A stretch of DNA of 64,000 nt from an uncultured Eubacteriales bacterium (GTDB lineage: Bacteria; Bacillota; Clostridia; Oscillospirales; Oscillospiraceae), in contig UQWI01000005.1 of assembly GCA_900544765.1 (NCBI GenBank), forward strand, positions 128,944-192,943, in the 5' to 3' direction. Below the pieces are notes generated by a model that was given only the letters and a program-made list of their open reading frames with translations, did no database searches and had not been told where the DNA came from. This document shows positions 29,766-37,309 of this stretch, piece by piece; the first letter of the stretch is position 1; each line of letters opens with the position of its first letter. A program made the position numbers and the translations under genes.

Positions 29766-31642
29766 TTCACAAGCTGAAGGCGACCTTCGGCTGCCTCGAC
29801 GGCAGCGAGCTCGAGCTCAAGCCCGGGCTGAACGTCATCAACGCCCCAAACGAGAGCGGCAAAAGCACCTGGTGCGCCTTCATCCGCGCCATGCTCTACG
29901 GCATAGACAGCGCCGAGCGCGCCCGCGCCGGATACCTGCCCGACAAGCTGCACTACGCCCCCTGGACGGGCAAGCCCATGGGCGGCACGATGGAGCTCAG
30001 CCACAAGGGCAGGGACATAACCATCACCCGCTCCACAAAGGCGGCCAACGCGCCGATGCGCGTTTTTTCCGCCGCATACACCGGCACCGGAAACGCCGTC
30101 GAGGGCATTGACGCCTCAAACGCCGGGGAATACCTCACCGGCGCGAGCCGCTCCGTGTTCTGCTCCAGCGCCTTCATAGGCCAGGGCGCCGCCGCCGTAA
30201 CGGGCTCCGCCGAGCTCGAGAAGCGCATAGCCAGCGTCGTCTCCTCCGGCGAAGAGGAGGTCTCCGCCGGCGAGGCCGAAGAGCGTCTGCGCTCCTGGAT
30301 GCGCCGCCGCCGCTACAACAGGCGCGGCGCAATCCCGGAGCTCAGCGACGAGATTGCCCGGAGCGAGGCCGTGCTGCGCCGTGTCGAGGGCACGGTGGCC
30401 GAGCGTGAGCGCGTCGCCGCCGAGCTCGCCGGCTGCAGCGCCAACATAGAACGACTCTCCGCCCGCCTCAAGAGCGAGCAGGAGCGCGAGCGCGCAAGCG
30501 CAAAGCAGAGCTATGAGCGCTCCGGCGAGCGCGTGGGACAGCTCGAATGGGAGTACTCCAACGCCGTGAAGGAGGCCGCCGCGCGCGCGGCCGAGGCCAA
30601 GGGCGGCATATTCGACGGCATGAGCGCCGCCGAGGCCGCGCAGTTTGCCGAGAGCGAGTGCGAGCGCGCCGAAAAGCTCAGGCGCGGCGGCGAGGCCAAA
30701 CCGAGCCCGCTCTGGCCCGGCATCTGCGCCGCGCTTGCGGTGCTCTTCACCGTGCTCGCCATAGCCGTTAGCCCGTTTGAACTCATTGGCACGGCCGTGT
30801 TTGCAGCCCTCGCCGCCTGGCAGTACGGCAAATACTCCGGCGCGAAAAAGGCTGCGGCGGCCGCAATGGATAAATACAGGAAGCTCCTTTCAGACTACGG
30901 CGTCGCCTCGCCTGGCGAGCTGAAGGCGCTCGCCGCCGACTACGCCCGGCGCCGCGAAGCTGCCGACAGCGCCGCCAGGGCCCTTGACAGGGCCGGGGCC
31001 GAGCTCGAAGCGGCCCGCCGCGAGCGCCGCGGTGACGAGAGCCGCCTCACCGGCGCCCAGGAGAGCGAGGCGCTGCGCAGCATGAGCTGGGAGCTCGCCA
31101 GCCTGACGGCCCGCCGCGAGAGCCTATCCAAGCGCCTCGCGGAGCTCTCCGGCGCGATAGGCGCGCTCGGCGACCCGGTCGCCGTCGAGAGCGGCATACG
31201 CGAGAAGCAGGACCGCCTGGAGGCCCTCGAGCAGCAGTACGACGCAATAGAGCTCGCGGCAAACACGCTCGAGAAGGCCGGGCTGGAGCTGCAGAACCGC
31301 TTCTCCCCGGCGCTGGGCCGCCGCGCCGCCGAGCTCTTCCACCGCCTCACCGGCGGAAAGTACGAGGAGCTGACCGTCTCGCGCGACTTCTCCGTCGCCG
31401 TGCGCCGGTCCGGCGACAGCGTCCCGCACGGCAGCCTGTACCTGAGCGCGGGCGCGGTCGACCTCATGTACCTCGCCGTGCGCCTCGCCATCGCGGAACT
31501 GGCCCTGCCCAACGACGAGCCCTGCCCCATCATACTCGACGACGCCCTGGCCTACCTGGACCCCGTGCGGCGCGAGCGCGTGCTGAGCCTGCTCGAAGAG
31601 CTGGGCAAAACCCGCCAGGTGATACTCTTCACCTGTGCGTAA
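29759..31642 (+). CDS. YhaN/SbcC-like AAA ATPase with coiled coil and membrane helices
   Basis: 627 aa. Walker A in VINAPNESGKST; Walker B in IILDDALAYLDP; the signature region SLYLSAGAVDLMYLAVRLA precedes it. Between them lie two Glu/Ala/Arg coiled-coil arms (about 180-300, 370-480) interrupted at about 320-355 by two hydrophobic stretches (GICAALAVLFTVLAIAV, LIGTAVFAALAAW). That membrane-like insert is characteristic of YhaN rather than SbcC. GTG start, AGGAGG 10 bases upstream. Presumed complex with the preceding phosphoesterase. Confidence 0.85.
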   Translation: MVIHKLKATFGCLDGSELELKPGLNVINAPNESGKSTWCAFIRAMLYGIDSAERARAGYLPDKLHYAPWTGKPMGGTMELSHKGRDITITRSTKAANAPMRVFSAAYTGTGNAVEGIDASNAGEYLTGASRSVFCSSAFIGQGAAAVTGSAELEKRIASVVSSGEEEVSAGEAEERLRSWMRRRRYNRRGAIPELSDEIARSEAVLRRVEGTVAERERVAAELAGCSANIERLSARLKSEQERERASAKQSYERSGERVGQLEWEYSNAVKEAAARAAEAKGGIFDGMSAAEAAQFAESECERAEKLRRGGEAKPSPLWPGICAALAVLFTVLAIAVSPFELIGTAVFAALAAWQYGKYSGAKKAAAAAMDKYRKLLSDYGVASPGELKALAADYARRREAADSAARALDRAGAELEAARRERRGDESRLTGAQESEALRSMSWELASLTARRESLSKRLAELSGAIGALGDPVAVESGIREKQDRLEALEQQYDAIELAANTLEKAGLELQNRFSPALGRRAAELFHRLTGGKYEELTVSRDFSVAVRRSGDSVPHGSLYLSAGAVDLMYLAVRLAIAELALPNDEPCPIILDDALAYLDPVRRERVLSLLEELGKTRQVILFTCA

Positions 31643-31732
31643 GTTCAAAGCAATGCCCCCTCCTGCGGGAGGGGGCGAAAGAGCCTTGATTTACCGATTT
31701 AAATTCAGATTAAAAATAAGGAGAGGACAAAC

Positions 31733-32440
31733 ATGAGATTTGAAGTTTCCCCGGACGTATTTGAGCTGCTCCCCGACGCCTGCTTCGGCGTCGTCGCCGT
31801 GCGCGGCGTGGACAACTCCAGGGCATACCCGCAGGTCGGCGAGCTGCTGCACAGCGCCATTGCAGAGTGCGAGGCCGCTCTTGCAGGTACTAAGGTCAAG
31901 GAGTCGCCGGAGATAGTCCCTTACCGAGAGGCCTTCCGCGCGCTCGGCATAAATCCGAACAAGTATATGTGCTCCATCGAAGCCCTGCTGACCCGCATCG
32001 CCAAGGGCAAGGGCTTCCCGGAGATAAGCCCCATCGTCGACCTCGGCAACGCCGTCAGCCTGCGCACCCGCCTGCCGATAGGCGCGCATGACATGGGTAC
32101 GGTGACGCGCGCGCTCGAGGTGCGCCACGCCCTGCCGGGCGACACCTTTATCCCCTTCGGCGGCGGCGAAACCGAGACGCCCGACGCCGGCGAGGTGGTC
32201 TATGTCTCCGACGGCCAGGTGCGCACCCGCCGCTGGACCTGGCGCCAGAGCGAGATAGGCAAGATAACCGAGAGCACCACCGACCTGCTCTTCCCCATCG
32301 ACGGCTTCAGGAGCCTGAACCTGGACCGTGTCCTCGAGGCCCGGAAAGAGCTCTCCGAGCTCATCGAGAGCCTCTTCGGCGCAAAGACCGCCGTCGGTAT
32401 GGTGGACGCCGAAAACCCGGTTTTCGACGCGGAACCCTGA
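31733..32440 (+). CDS. B3/B4 tRNA-binding domain protein
   Basis: 235 aa. Resembles the B3/B4 editing domain of phenylalanyl-tRNA synthetase beta chain as a free-standing protein (COG3382 group): PYREAFRALGINPNKYMCS, ALLTRIAKGKGFPEISPIVD and GNAVSLRTRLPIGAHDMG are the family blocks. Proposed to hydrolyse mischarged aminoacyl-tRNA, but this is not proven for the group. A CCCCCTCC/GGAGGGGG hairpin (about 31655-31675) separates it from the ATPase gene; AAGGAGAGG precedes the ATG. Confidence 0.85.
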   Translation: MRFEVSPDVFELLPDACFGVVAVRGVDNSRAYPQVGELLHSAIAECEAALAGTKVKESPEIVPYREAFRALGINPNKYMCSIEALLTRIAKGKGFPEISPIVDLGNAVSLRTRLPIGAHDMGTVTRALEVRHALPGDTFIPFGGGETETPDAGEVVYVSDGQVRTRRWTWRQSEIGKITESTTDLLFPIDGFRSLNLDRVLEARKELSELIESLFGAKTAVGMVDAENPVFDAEP

Positions 32441-32596
32441 CAAACTAATCCCCACCCGGCTGGAGAGCTGCCCGCTCCCGGCCGGTTTTTGTCGAAGGAC
32501 GGTGTGTTATTTTTTAAACGAATCTCTGGGCCATAATGCACAATTGTTTTCTCAATTATGTTGCATCTTGCCGATTGCTTTAGTATACATCTGTGG

Positions 32597-32660
32597 TATA
32601 ATAGCCGCGAGTCGGCTATTATACTTGATTCAAGCCCTTTTCCTCGCCCCTTGCGGGGCA
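32597..32660. repeat. Dispersed repeat, copy A
   Basis: 64 bases opening with a perfect palindrome TATAATAGCCG-CGAGT-CGGCTATTATA and ending in a GCCCC-TTGC-GGGGC hairpin. A second copy with three differences lies 270 bp downstream. The palindrome carries TATAAT on both strands. Confidence 0.85.
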
Positions 32661-32711
32661 ACCGGAAAAGACGGCGTTTATACCGCGTCCATGGCCGCGG
32701 TATAATACAAT

Positions 32712-32785
32712 CCCGCATAGAGCTTGCAAAGCAAGGTTCTGCGCTCGCAGAGCGCTGACTTTTGCAAAGCAAAAGTCAATGCGGG
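32712..32785 (+). other. Cloverleaf-like hairpin cluster
   Basis: A 7-bp outer stem CCCGCAT/ATGCGGG closes three hairpins: CTTGC-AAA-GCAAG, CTGCG-CT-CGCAG and GACTTTTGC-AAA-GCAAAAGTC. Followed by GCCGGC-AAA-GCCGGC at 32808-32822. It is not a tRNA (loops of 2-3 bases, no T-loop). Together with the repeats it fills the gene-free 32441-33015. Confidence 0.6.
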
Positions 32786-32866
32786 CATGTTACACTGATG
32801 GCCTAGCCGGCAAAGCCGGCTGCGCCGCTCCACCGGCGCGCAAGCGCCCCGCGCTTGCAGCCATAG

Positions 32867-32929
32867 TATAATAGCCGCGAGTCGGCATTATGCTAGATTC
32901 AAGCCCTTTTCCTCGCCCCTTGCGGGGCA
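32867..32929. repeat. Dispersed repeat, copy B
   Basis: 63 bases, same as copy A except for one deletion and two substitutions; the palindrome arm is slightly damaged (CGGCATTATG). It lies just upstream of ktrB and creates an artificial open frame that extends the ktrB frame upstream. Confidence 0.85.
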
Positions 32930-33015
32930 GTATGGCGCATCCCTTCAACACAGGCCGCAAACCAAACGGCCTCACATCATCAAGCCTTCGGGTCGGGCTT
33001 ACGGCCCGGGTGAGT

Positions 33016-34341
33016 ATGAAACACAGACAGCTTACATCGGTACAAACCATAGCCCTCGGCTTTTTCCTCGTCATCATGGCGGGGACGCTCCTGCTAATGC
33101 TGCCGGTCTCCTCGGCCGACGGCACTGCCACGGGCTTCATACCTTCTCTGTTCACGGCGACAAGCGCAAGCTGCGTCACCGGCCTGGTGATGGTTGACAC
33201 CGGCACACACTGGTCCTTCTTCGGTCAGGCAGTAGTTCTGGTGCTGATACAGATTGGCGGCCTCGGCTTCATGACGATAGCCACGCTCTTCTCCAAGCTG
33301 CTCAAGCGCCGCATGAGCATGCACGAGCGCGGCGTGATGGCGGCCTCGATAAGCTCAAGCGGCATAGGACGCATCACCGAGATAACCGGCACCATAGGCT
33401 GGGGGACGCTGCTGTTCGAGGGCGTGGGCGCGCTGCTGCTCTGCATACGCTTCATACCCGAACGCGGCTTCTGGGAGGGGCTTTGGTTCGGCATCTTCCA
33501 CTCCGTCACGGCCTTCTGCAACGCGGGCTTTGACATCATCGGCAATTACGCCTCGCTGACCGCGTACTACGACGACGCACTGGTCTGCGTGACAATAATG
33601 GCGCTCATCACCATAGGCGGACTTGGTTTCCTGGTCTGGGACGACATCAAGCGCAACAAGCTCAACTGGCGCCGCTATGAGCTCCAGACAAAGCTCGTGC
33701 TGCTGACAAGCTTAATACTAACGGTGGGCGGCGCCGTGCTCTTTTTCTTCCTGGAACGCAACAGGATGAACGCGGATATGACCTTCGGCGAGCAGGTGCT
33801 CGTGAGCTTTTTCTCGTCCGTCACGCCGCGTACGGCGGGCTACAACAGCGTAGACACCGCCGCGCTCTCGCCCGGCAGCAAGCTGCTGACCATAATATTG
33901 ATGTTCATCGGCGGATCCTCCGGCTCCACGGCCGGCGGTATAAAGACCACGACAATCGCCGTGCTGGCCGTCTGCCTGCTCTCGGCCGCCAGGGGCAAAC
34001 GCGACCCCGAAATATTTGGCCGCCGCATATCCAACGACAACGTCCGCCAGGCCGGCATAATGGTCTTTATGAACCTGAGCCTGGCCCTCACCGGCGCTCT
34101 GCTTATATGCCTGGCGCAGGACTTTGAGCTCACAGACGTGCTCTTTGAAGTTTTCTCCGCCATGGGTACGGTGGGCATGACCACCGGTATAACCAGGGAT
34201 CTGAACGACTTCTCCGCCGTAGTTATCACCATACTCATGTACCTCGGCCGCGTAGGCAGCCTGTCCTTCGCCATGGCGCTGTTGGAGCGGCGCGCGCACG
34301 CGAGGGTACGGTGCCCCGAAGAGCCTGTGACTATAGGCTGA
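33016..34341 (+). CDS. ktrB: Potassium uptake membrane subunit KtrB/TrkH
   Basis: 441 aa. Ion-conducting subunit with four M1-P-M2 units; the four selectivity-filter loops are visible: TATSASCVTGL, TAFCNAGFD, TPRTAGYNS and AMGTVGMTTG, each with its Gly. After the second unit a cytoplasmic stretch DDIKRNKLNWRRYE follows as in KtrB. Start at 33016 leaves 12 residues before the first helix, similar to known KtrB; longer starts would run into a repeat. Partner KtrA follows 67 bp later. No c-di-AMP riboswitch was recognised. Confidence 0.93.
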   Translation: MKHRQLTSVQTIALGFFLVIMAGTLLLMLPVSSADGTATGFIPSLFTATSASCVTGLVMVDTGTHWSFFGQAVVLVLIQIGGLGFMTIATLFSKLLKRRMSMHERGVMAASISSSGIGRITEITGTIGWGTLLFEGVGALLLCIRFIPERGFWEGLWFGIFHSVTAFCNAGFDIIGNYASLTAYYDDALVCVTIMALITIGGLGFLVWDDIKRNKLNWRRYELQTKLVLLTSLILTVGGAVLFFFLERNRMNADMTFGEQVLVSFFSSVTPRTAGYNSVDTAALSPGSKLLTIILMFIGGSSGSTAGGIKTTTIAVLAVCLLSAARGKRDPEIFGRRISNDNVRQAGIMVFMNLSLALTGALLICLAQDFELTDVLFEVFSAMGTVGMTTGITRDLNDFSAVVITILMYLGRVGSLSFAMALLERRAHARVRCPEEPVTIG

Positions 34342-34408
34342 ACACAGCTTTCCAGGCAAAGAGGCAGCCTTATGAATATGATCACTCAACTGCTGGAGGT
34401 TATTTGAT

Positions 34409-35065
34409 ATGAAATCGTTCCTGATAATAGGCATGGGTACTTTCGGCCACCACCTGGCCCAGGCGCTTTGCCGCAACAAGTGCGAAATAATGATAGTCGA
34501 CCAGAACGAGGAGGCCGTTGAGGACATGCTCCCCTACGTCACCGAAGCCAAGGTCGCCGACTGCACAAACATAGACGTCCTGCGCAGCTTCGACGTGCCG
34601 AGCTTCGACGCCTGCTTTGTCTGCGTCAACCAGGCCTTCCAGGCCTGCCTCGAGATAACGGATCAGCTCAAGGAGCTGGGCGCCACTCGAGTGTACAGCA
34701 AGGCCGACCGCGACCTCGAGGCCAAATTCCTGCGCCGCTGCGGGGCCGATTACATCATCTACCCGGAGCGCGACGCCGCAGAGCGCATCGCCGTGCGCGA
34801 GGCGAACGAGCATATCTTCGACTTCATCTCGCTGGCCGAGGGCTGCGCCATCTGCGAGATAGAGCCTCCTGCCGAGTGGATGGGCCGCAGTGTTGCCGAG
34901 GTCGGGCTCCGCTCCCGCTACAACCTCAACCTCATAGCCGCGCGCACCGACGACGAGAAAATGCACCCCGTCCTTGACCCGGCGTACAAGTTCAACGCAG
35001 ACGAGCATATACTTGTGTTGGGCAATATGGATGACGTTCGCCGCGTTACGAACCAACGCGCTTGA
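34409..35065 (+). CDS. ktrA: Potassium uptake regulatory subunit KtrA/TrkA
   Basis: 218 aa. RCK_N Rossmann domain (about 1-130) with nucleotide motif IIGMGTFGHHLA and the acidic IVDQNE at the end of strand two; RCK_C domain at about 140-218 that in relatives binds c-di-AMP. Gates KtrB by ATP/ADP binding on the cytoplasmic side. GGAGG lies 10 bases upstream of the ATG. Normal length, no defects seen. Confidence 0.94.
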   Translation: MKSFLIIGMGTFGHHLAQALCRNKCEIMIVDQNEEAVEDMLPYVTEAKVADCTNIDVLRSFDVPSFDACFVCVNQAFQACLEITDQLKELGATRVYSKADRDLEAKFLRRCGADYIIYPERDAAERIAVREANEHIFDFISLAEGCAICEIEPPAEWMGRSVAEVGLRSRYNLNLIAARTDDEKMHPVLDPAYKFNADEHILVLGNMDDVRRVTNQRA

Positions 35066-35090
35066 ACTTACGCGGGGAATGTGTTATTAT
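35062..35090 (+). promoter_or_regulatory. Promoter of the VanZ-like gene
   Basis: TTGAAC at 35062-35067 (inside the last codons of ktrA), 17-bp spacer, TATTAT at 35085-35090, 31 bp before the ATG. Confidence 0.65.
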
Positions 35091-35121
35091 AGGCGAACAT
35101 TCCCCTGCGAAAGGAAAAACT

Positions 35122-35649
35122 ATGTTTGACATCTTACTGGACTTTGCACTGCTTGCGGTTCTCTATGTCCTGCTCTACCGCCTGCGCCTGCGCAGGCGCG
35201 ACCGCCGCTACAGGGTGTGGTTCACTCTGATGTATGTCTACCTCTGCCTGGTGGCATATGTGACTCTGATGCCCTTCCAGCTGGCTATTCCAGGTGCAAA
35301 CCCGCTCTTCCTCAACGAAGTGAACCTGGAACCCTTCGTAGACATCAAGCGCGGTTACCTGGGCGCAAGGCGCGGAGTGATACTCAACTTTGTAATGTTC
35401 CTGCCGCTGGGCTTCCTGCTGCCGACGCTGAAGCGGCGGGGGTTCATCAAGGTAACGGCACTCTGCTTTCTGGCCAGCCTGGCCATTGAGAGCATACAGC
35501 TGCTCTACTGCTGGGGCGCTGTCTCCAACCGGCGCACCTTTGACGTAACCGACCTCATAACCAACACCGCCGGAGGCCTTACGGGCTACCTGGCTTTCCG
35601 CATCCTCCGTCCGCTGCTCGTCAGGTTTGACGGCGGCATACCACGTTGA
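35122..35649 (+). CDS. VanZ-family membrane protein
   Basis: 175 aa, four to five membrane helices. The family blocks are present: NEVNLEPFVDI, ILNFVMFLPLGFLLP, LASLAIESIQLL and RTFDVTDLITNTAGGLTGY. VanZ proteins give low teicoplanin resistance in some enterococci; most homologues have no known role. The neighbouring D-2-hydroxyacid dehydrogenase (VanH-like family) has its own promoter. No vanA/vanX-type ligase or dipeptidase gene is in the window. Confidence 0.88.
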   Translation: MFDILLDFALLAVLYVLLYRLRLRRRDRRYRVWFTLMYVYLCLVAYVTLMPFQLAIPGANPLFLNEVNLEPFVDIKRGYLGARRGVILNFVMFLPLGFLLPTLKRRGFIKVTALCFLASLAIESIQLLYCWGAVSNRRTFDVTDLITNTAGGLTGYLAFRILRPLLVRFDGGIPR

Positions 35650-35654
35650 CATCG

Positions 35655-35685
35655 CCGGGCCGCGCATCTGCGGCCCGGTGTTTTT
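35655..35685 (+). terminator. Terminator after the VanZ-like gene
   Basis: CCGGGCCGC/GCGGCCCGG stem with a T5 run after GTG. Confidence 0.8.
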
Positions 35686-35696
35686 GCGCCCCGCGC

Positions 35697-35725
35697 TTGC
35701 GCTGCGCCTGCGTTTGGAATACAAT
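35697..35725 (+). promoter_or_regulatory. Promoter of the D-hydroxyacid dehydrogenase gene
   Basis: TTGCGC at 35697-35702, 17-bp spacer, TACAAT at 35720-35725. Confidence 0.65.
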
Positions 35726-35760
35726 AATCCCACTCATAACACATGAAAGGAAAGAAAAGC

Positions 35761-36753
35761 ATGAAACTCACGGTTTACTGCGCAAGGCAGGACGAGCAGG
35801 AGGCCCTGCGCACCCAGGCGCTCTCGCGCGGGATAGAGCTCGAGCTCACGCGCCGCCCTCTGTTGCCCGACAATGTTGAGCTCGCCAGGGGCTCCGAGGC
35901 CGTGGCGATAAACGGCGCCAGCCACATAGACGGCGAAATCTCCCGCTCCCTGCGCGATGTCGGGGTGAAATACGTCCTCACGCGCGGCACCGGCTTCGAC
36001 CACATGGACCTGTCCGCCATAGCCAAATACGGCCTGCGCTGCGCGAACGTGCCCGCGTACAGCCGCAACGCCGTCTCCGAATACACCGTCATGGTGCTGC
36101 TCTCGCTGCTGCGCGGCCTGAAGAGCGAGCTCAGCAAGGTCGCAGGTATGGATTTCAGCATGCCGCTCGCCCCGTCGCGTGAGTTGAGCTCGATGACCGT
36201 CGGCGTGTTCGGCACCGGGCTGATAGGCAGCCAGACCGTCAGGTTCCTGCACGGCTTCGGCTGCCATGTGCTGGCCTATACGCCCCACCCGCGCGCAGAG
36301 CTCGCCGGGCTGGCCGAATACGTCACGGCGGAGGAGCTCTTCCGCCGCTCCGACGCCATCATCTTCCACTGCGCGCTGACCGGGCAGACGCGAGGCATCG
36401 TAAACCGCGAGAGCATAGCGTCGATGAAGCGCGGCGTGTACCTCGTCAACTCCGCCCGCGGCGAGCTCATGGACTTTGCCGCCGTGCTCGACGCCCTCAA
36501 GAGCGGGCAGATAGCAGCCCTGGCCACGGACGTGTACCCGGGAGAGGCCTCCTTCGTCCATAAGAAAATGTCCGGCTCCGAGCTGGACAAGGTGCTGACC
36601 GAGCTTGTGGCGATGGACAATGTAATCCTCACACCGCACATTGCATTCTATACCAACACGTCGATTGAGAACATAAGCGCTATAACCCTCGACAATTTCC
36701 GCGACTTCCACGACACCGGCGAGTGCGCCAACGAGCTCAAGCCCCGCAAATAA
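35761..36753 (+). CDS. D-isomer-specific 2-hydroxyacid dehydrogenase (D-lactate dehydrogenase type)
   Basis: 330 aa. Reduces 2-keto acids (probably pyruvate) to D-hydroxy acids with NADH. NAD-binding motif GVFGTGLIGSQT; catalytic Arg in NSARGELMD; catalytic His in LTPHIAFYT; the Tyr in that block and the early RGTGFDHMDL are typical of the LdhA/VanH/HdhD branch. Start ATG at 35761 after AGGAAAG; an ATG six codons upstream is less well placed. Monocistronic. Confidence 0.9.
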   Translation: MKLTVYCARQDEQEALRTQALSRGIELELTRRPLLPDNVELARGSEAVAINGASHIDGEISRSLRDVGVKYVLTRGTGFDHMDLSAIAKYGLRCANVPAYSRNAVSEYTVMVLLSLLRGLKSELSKVAGMDFSMPLAPSRELSSMTVGVFGTGLIGSQTVRFLHGFGCHVLAYTPHPRAELAGLAEYVTAEELFRRSDAIIFHCALTGQTRGIVNRESIASMKRGVYLVNSARGELMDFAAVLDALKSGQIAALATDVYPGEASFVHKKMSGSELDKVLTELVAMDNVILTPHIAFYTNTSIENISAITLDNFRDFHDTGECANELKPRK

Positions 36754-36757
36754 ACAA

Positions 36758-36788
36758 AACTCCGCCGGTATGCTCCGGCGGAGTTTTT
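36758..36788 (+). terminator. Terminator of the dehydrogenase gene
   Basis: AACTCCGCCGG pairs with CCGGCGGAGTT (one bulged pair), then T6. Confidence 0.9.
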
Positions 36789-36801
36789 TGCTGCAGGGTG
36801 A

Positions 36802-37236
36802 GTTAAACTATCAGGTGCAACACTTTAAGGGAATAAAAGAGTTCATATAGACCACTGTGGGATGCTCCGTTCACAGGAAGTGATTAAGTACATAGAGAAA
36901 AAGCTGCTGGTTACCTGGTCGCCGGAACAAACAGCCTGAAAGTACTGCGCCGCAAGGGAAAGAACCACGGGAGTGCAGAGGCCATGGAGAACGCCATTGC
37001 CGCTGCGCCGTCTGCCTTCCCACCCCAGCTGGTCAAAACGATCACCTGCGACCGTGGTACCGAATTTGCCAACTGGCGCAGAATTGAGGAACGGCTGCAC
37101 CGTTCCCGTGCCGCTCCCGCCACGCTAAAACGAAACCTGGCGTTGATAAACGCCAGGCCTCGCAAAGTTCTGAACTTCCATTCTCCCCAGGAGCTATGGG
37201 ACTTTGAGCTCTACTCCTGTTGCACTTAGTTTGACA
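36802..37236 (+). pseudogene. IS30-family element, internally deleted remnant
   Basis: Fragments of an IS30 transposase remain: SQEVIKYIEKKL and TWSPEQTA near the start, ITCDRGTEFANW (one catalytic Asp) in the middle and RNLALINARPRKVLNFHSP at the end, in more than one frame and with large gaps; the intact gene would be about three times longer. End sequences GTTAAACTATCAGGTGCAAC (36802) and the complement of GTGCAAC (about 37219) look like eroded inverted repeats. Confidence 0.8.
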
Positions 37237-37267
37237 ATTTACGCTGCGCGGACTTCAAGCCCGCAAT

Positions 37268-37299
37268 AATAAAAAGAGCCGCTGTACAGCGGCCCTTTT
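37268..37299 (-). terminator. Terminator of the pyrophosphatase gene
   Basis: A 16-bp perfect palindrome GCCGCTGTACAGCGGC flanked by A5 and T4; works on the minus strand for the gene ending at 37310. Confidence 0.85.
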
Positions 37300-37309
37300 G
37301 TCTCGTGTA

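Noticed and set aside
32712..32785. tRNA gene
   Set aside because: The 7-bp closing stem and three arms look like a cloverleaf, but loops are 2-3 bases, there is no anticodon loop or GTTCRA T-loop and no CCA end.
32890..33015. N-terminal extension of KtrB (LDSSPFPRPLRG...)
   Set aside because: The extra codons come from repeat copy B; copy A gives the same peptide out of context, and known KtrB proteins start near 33016.
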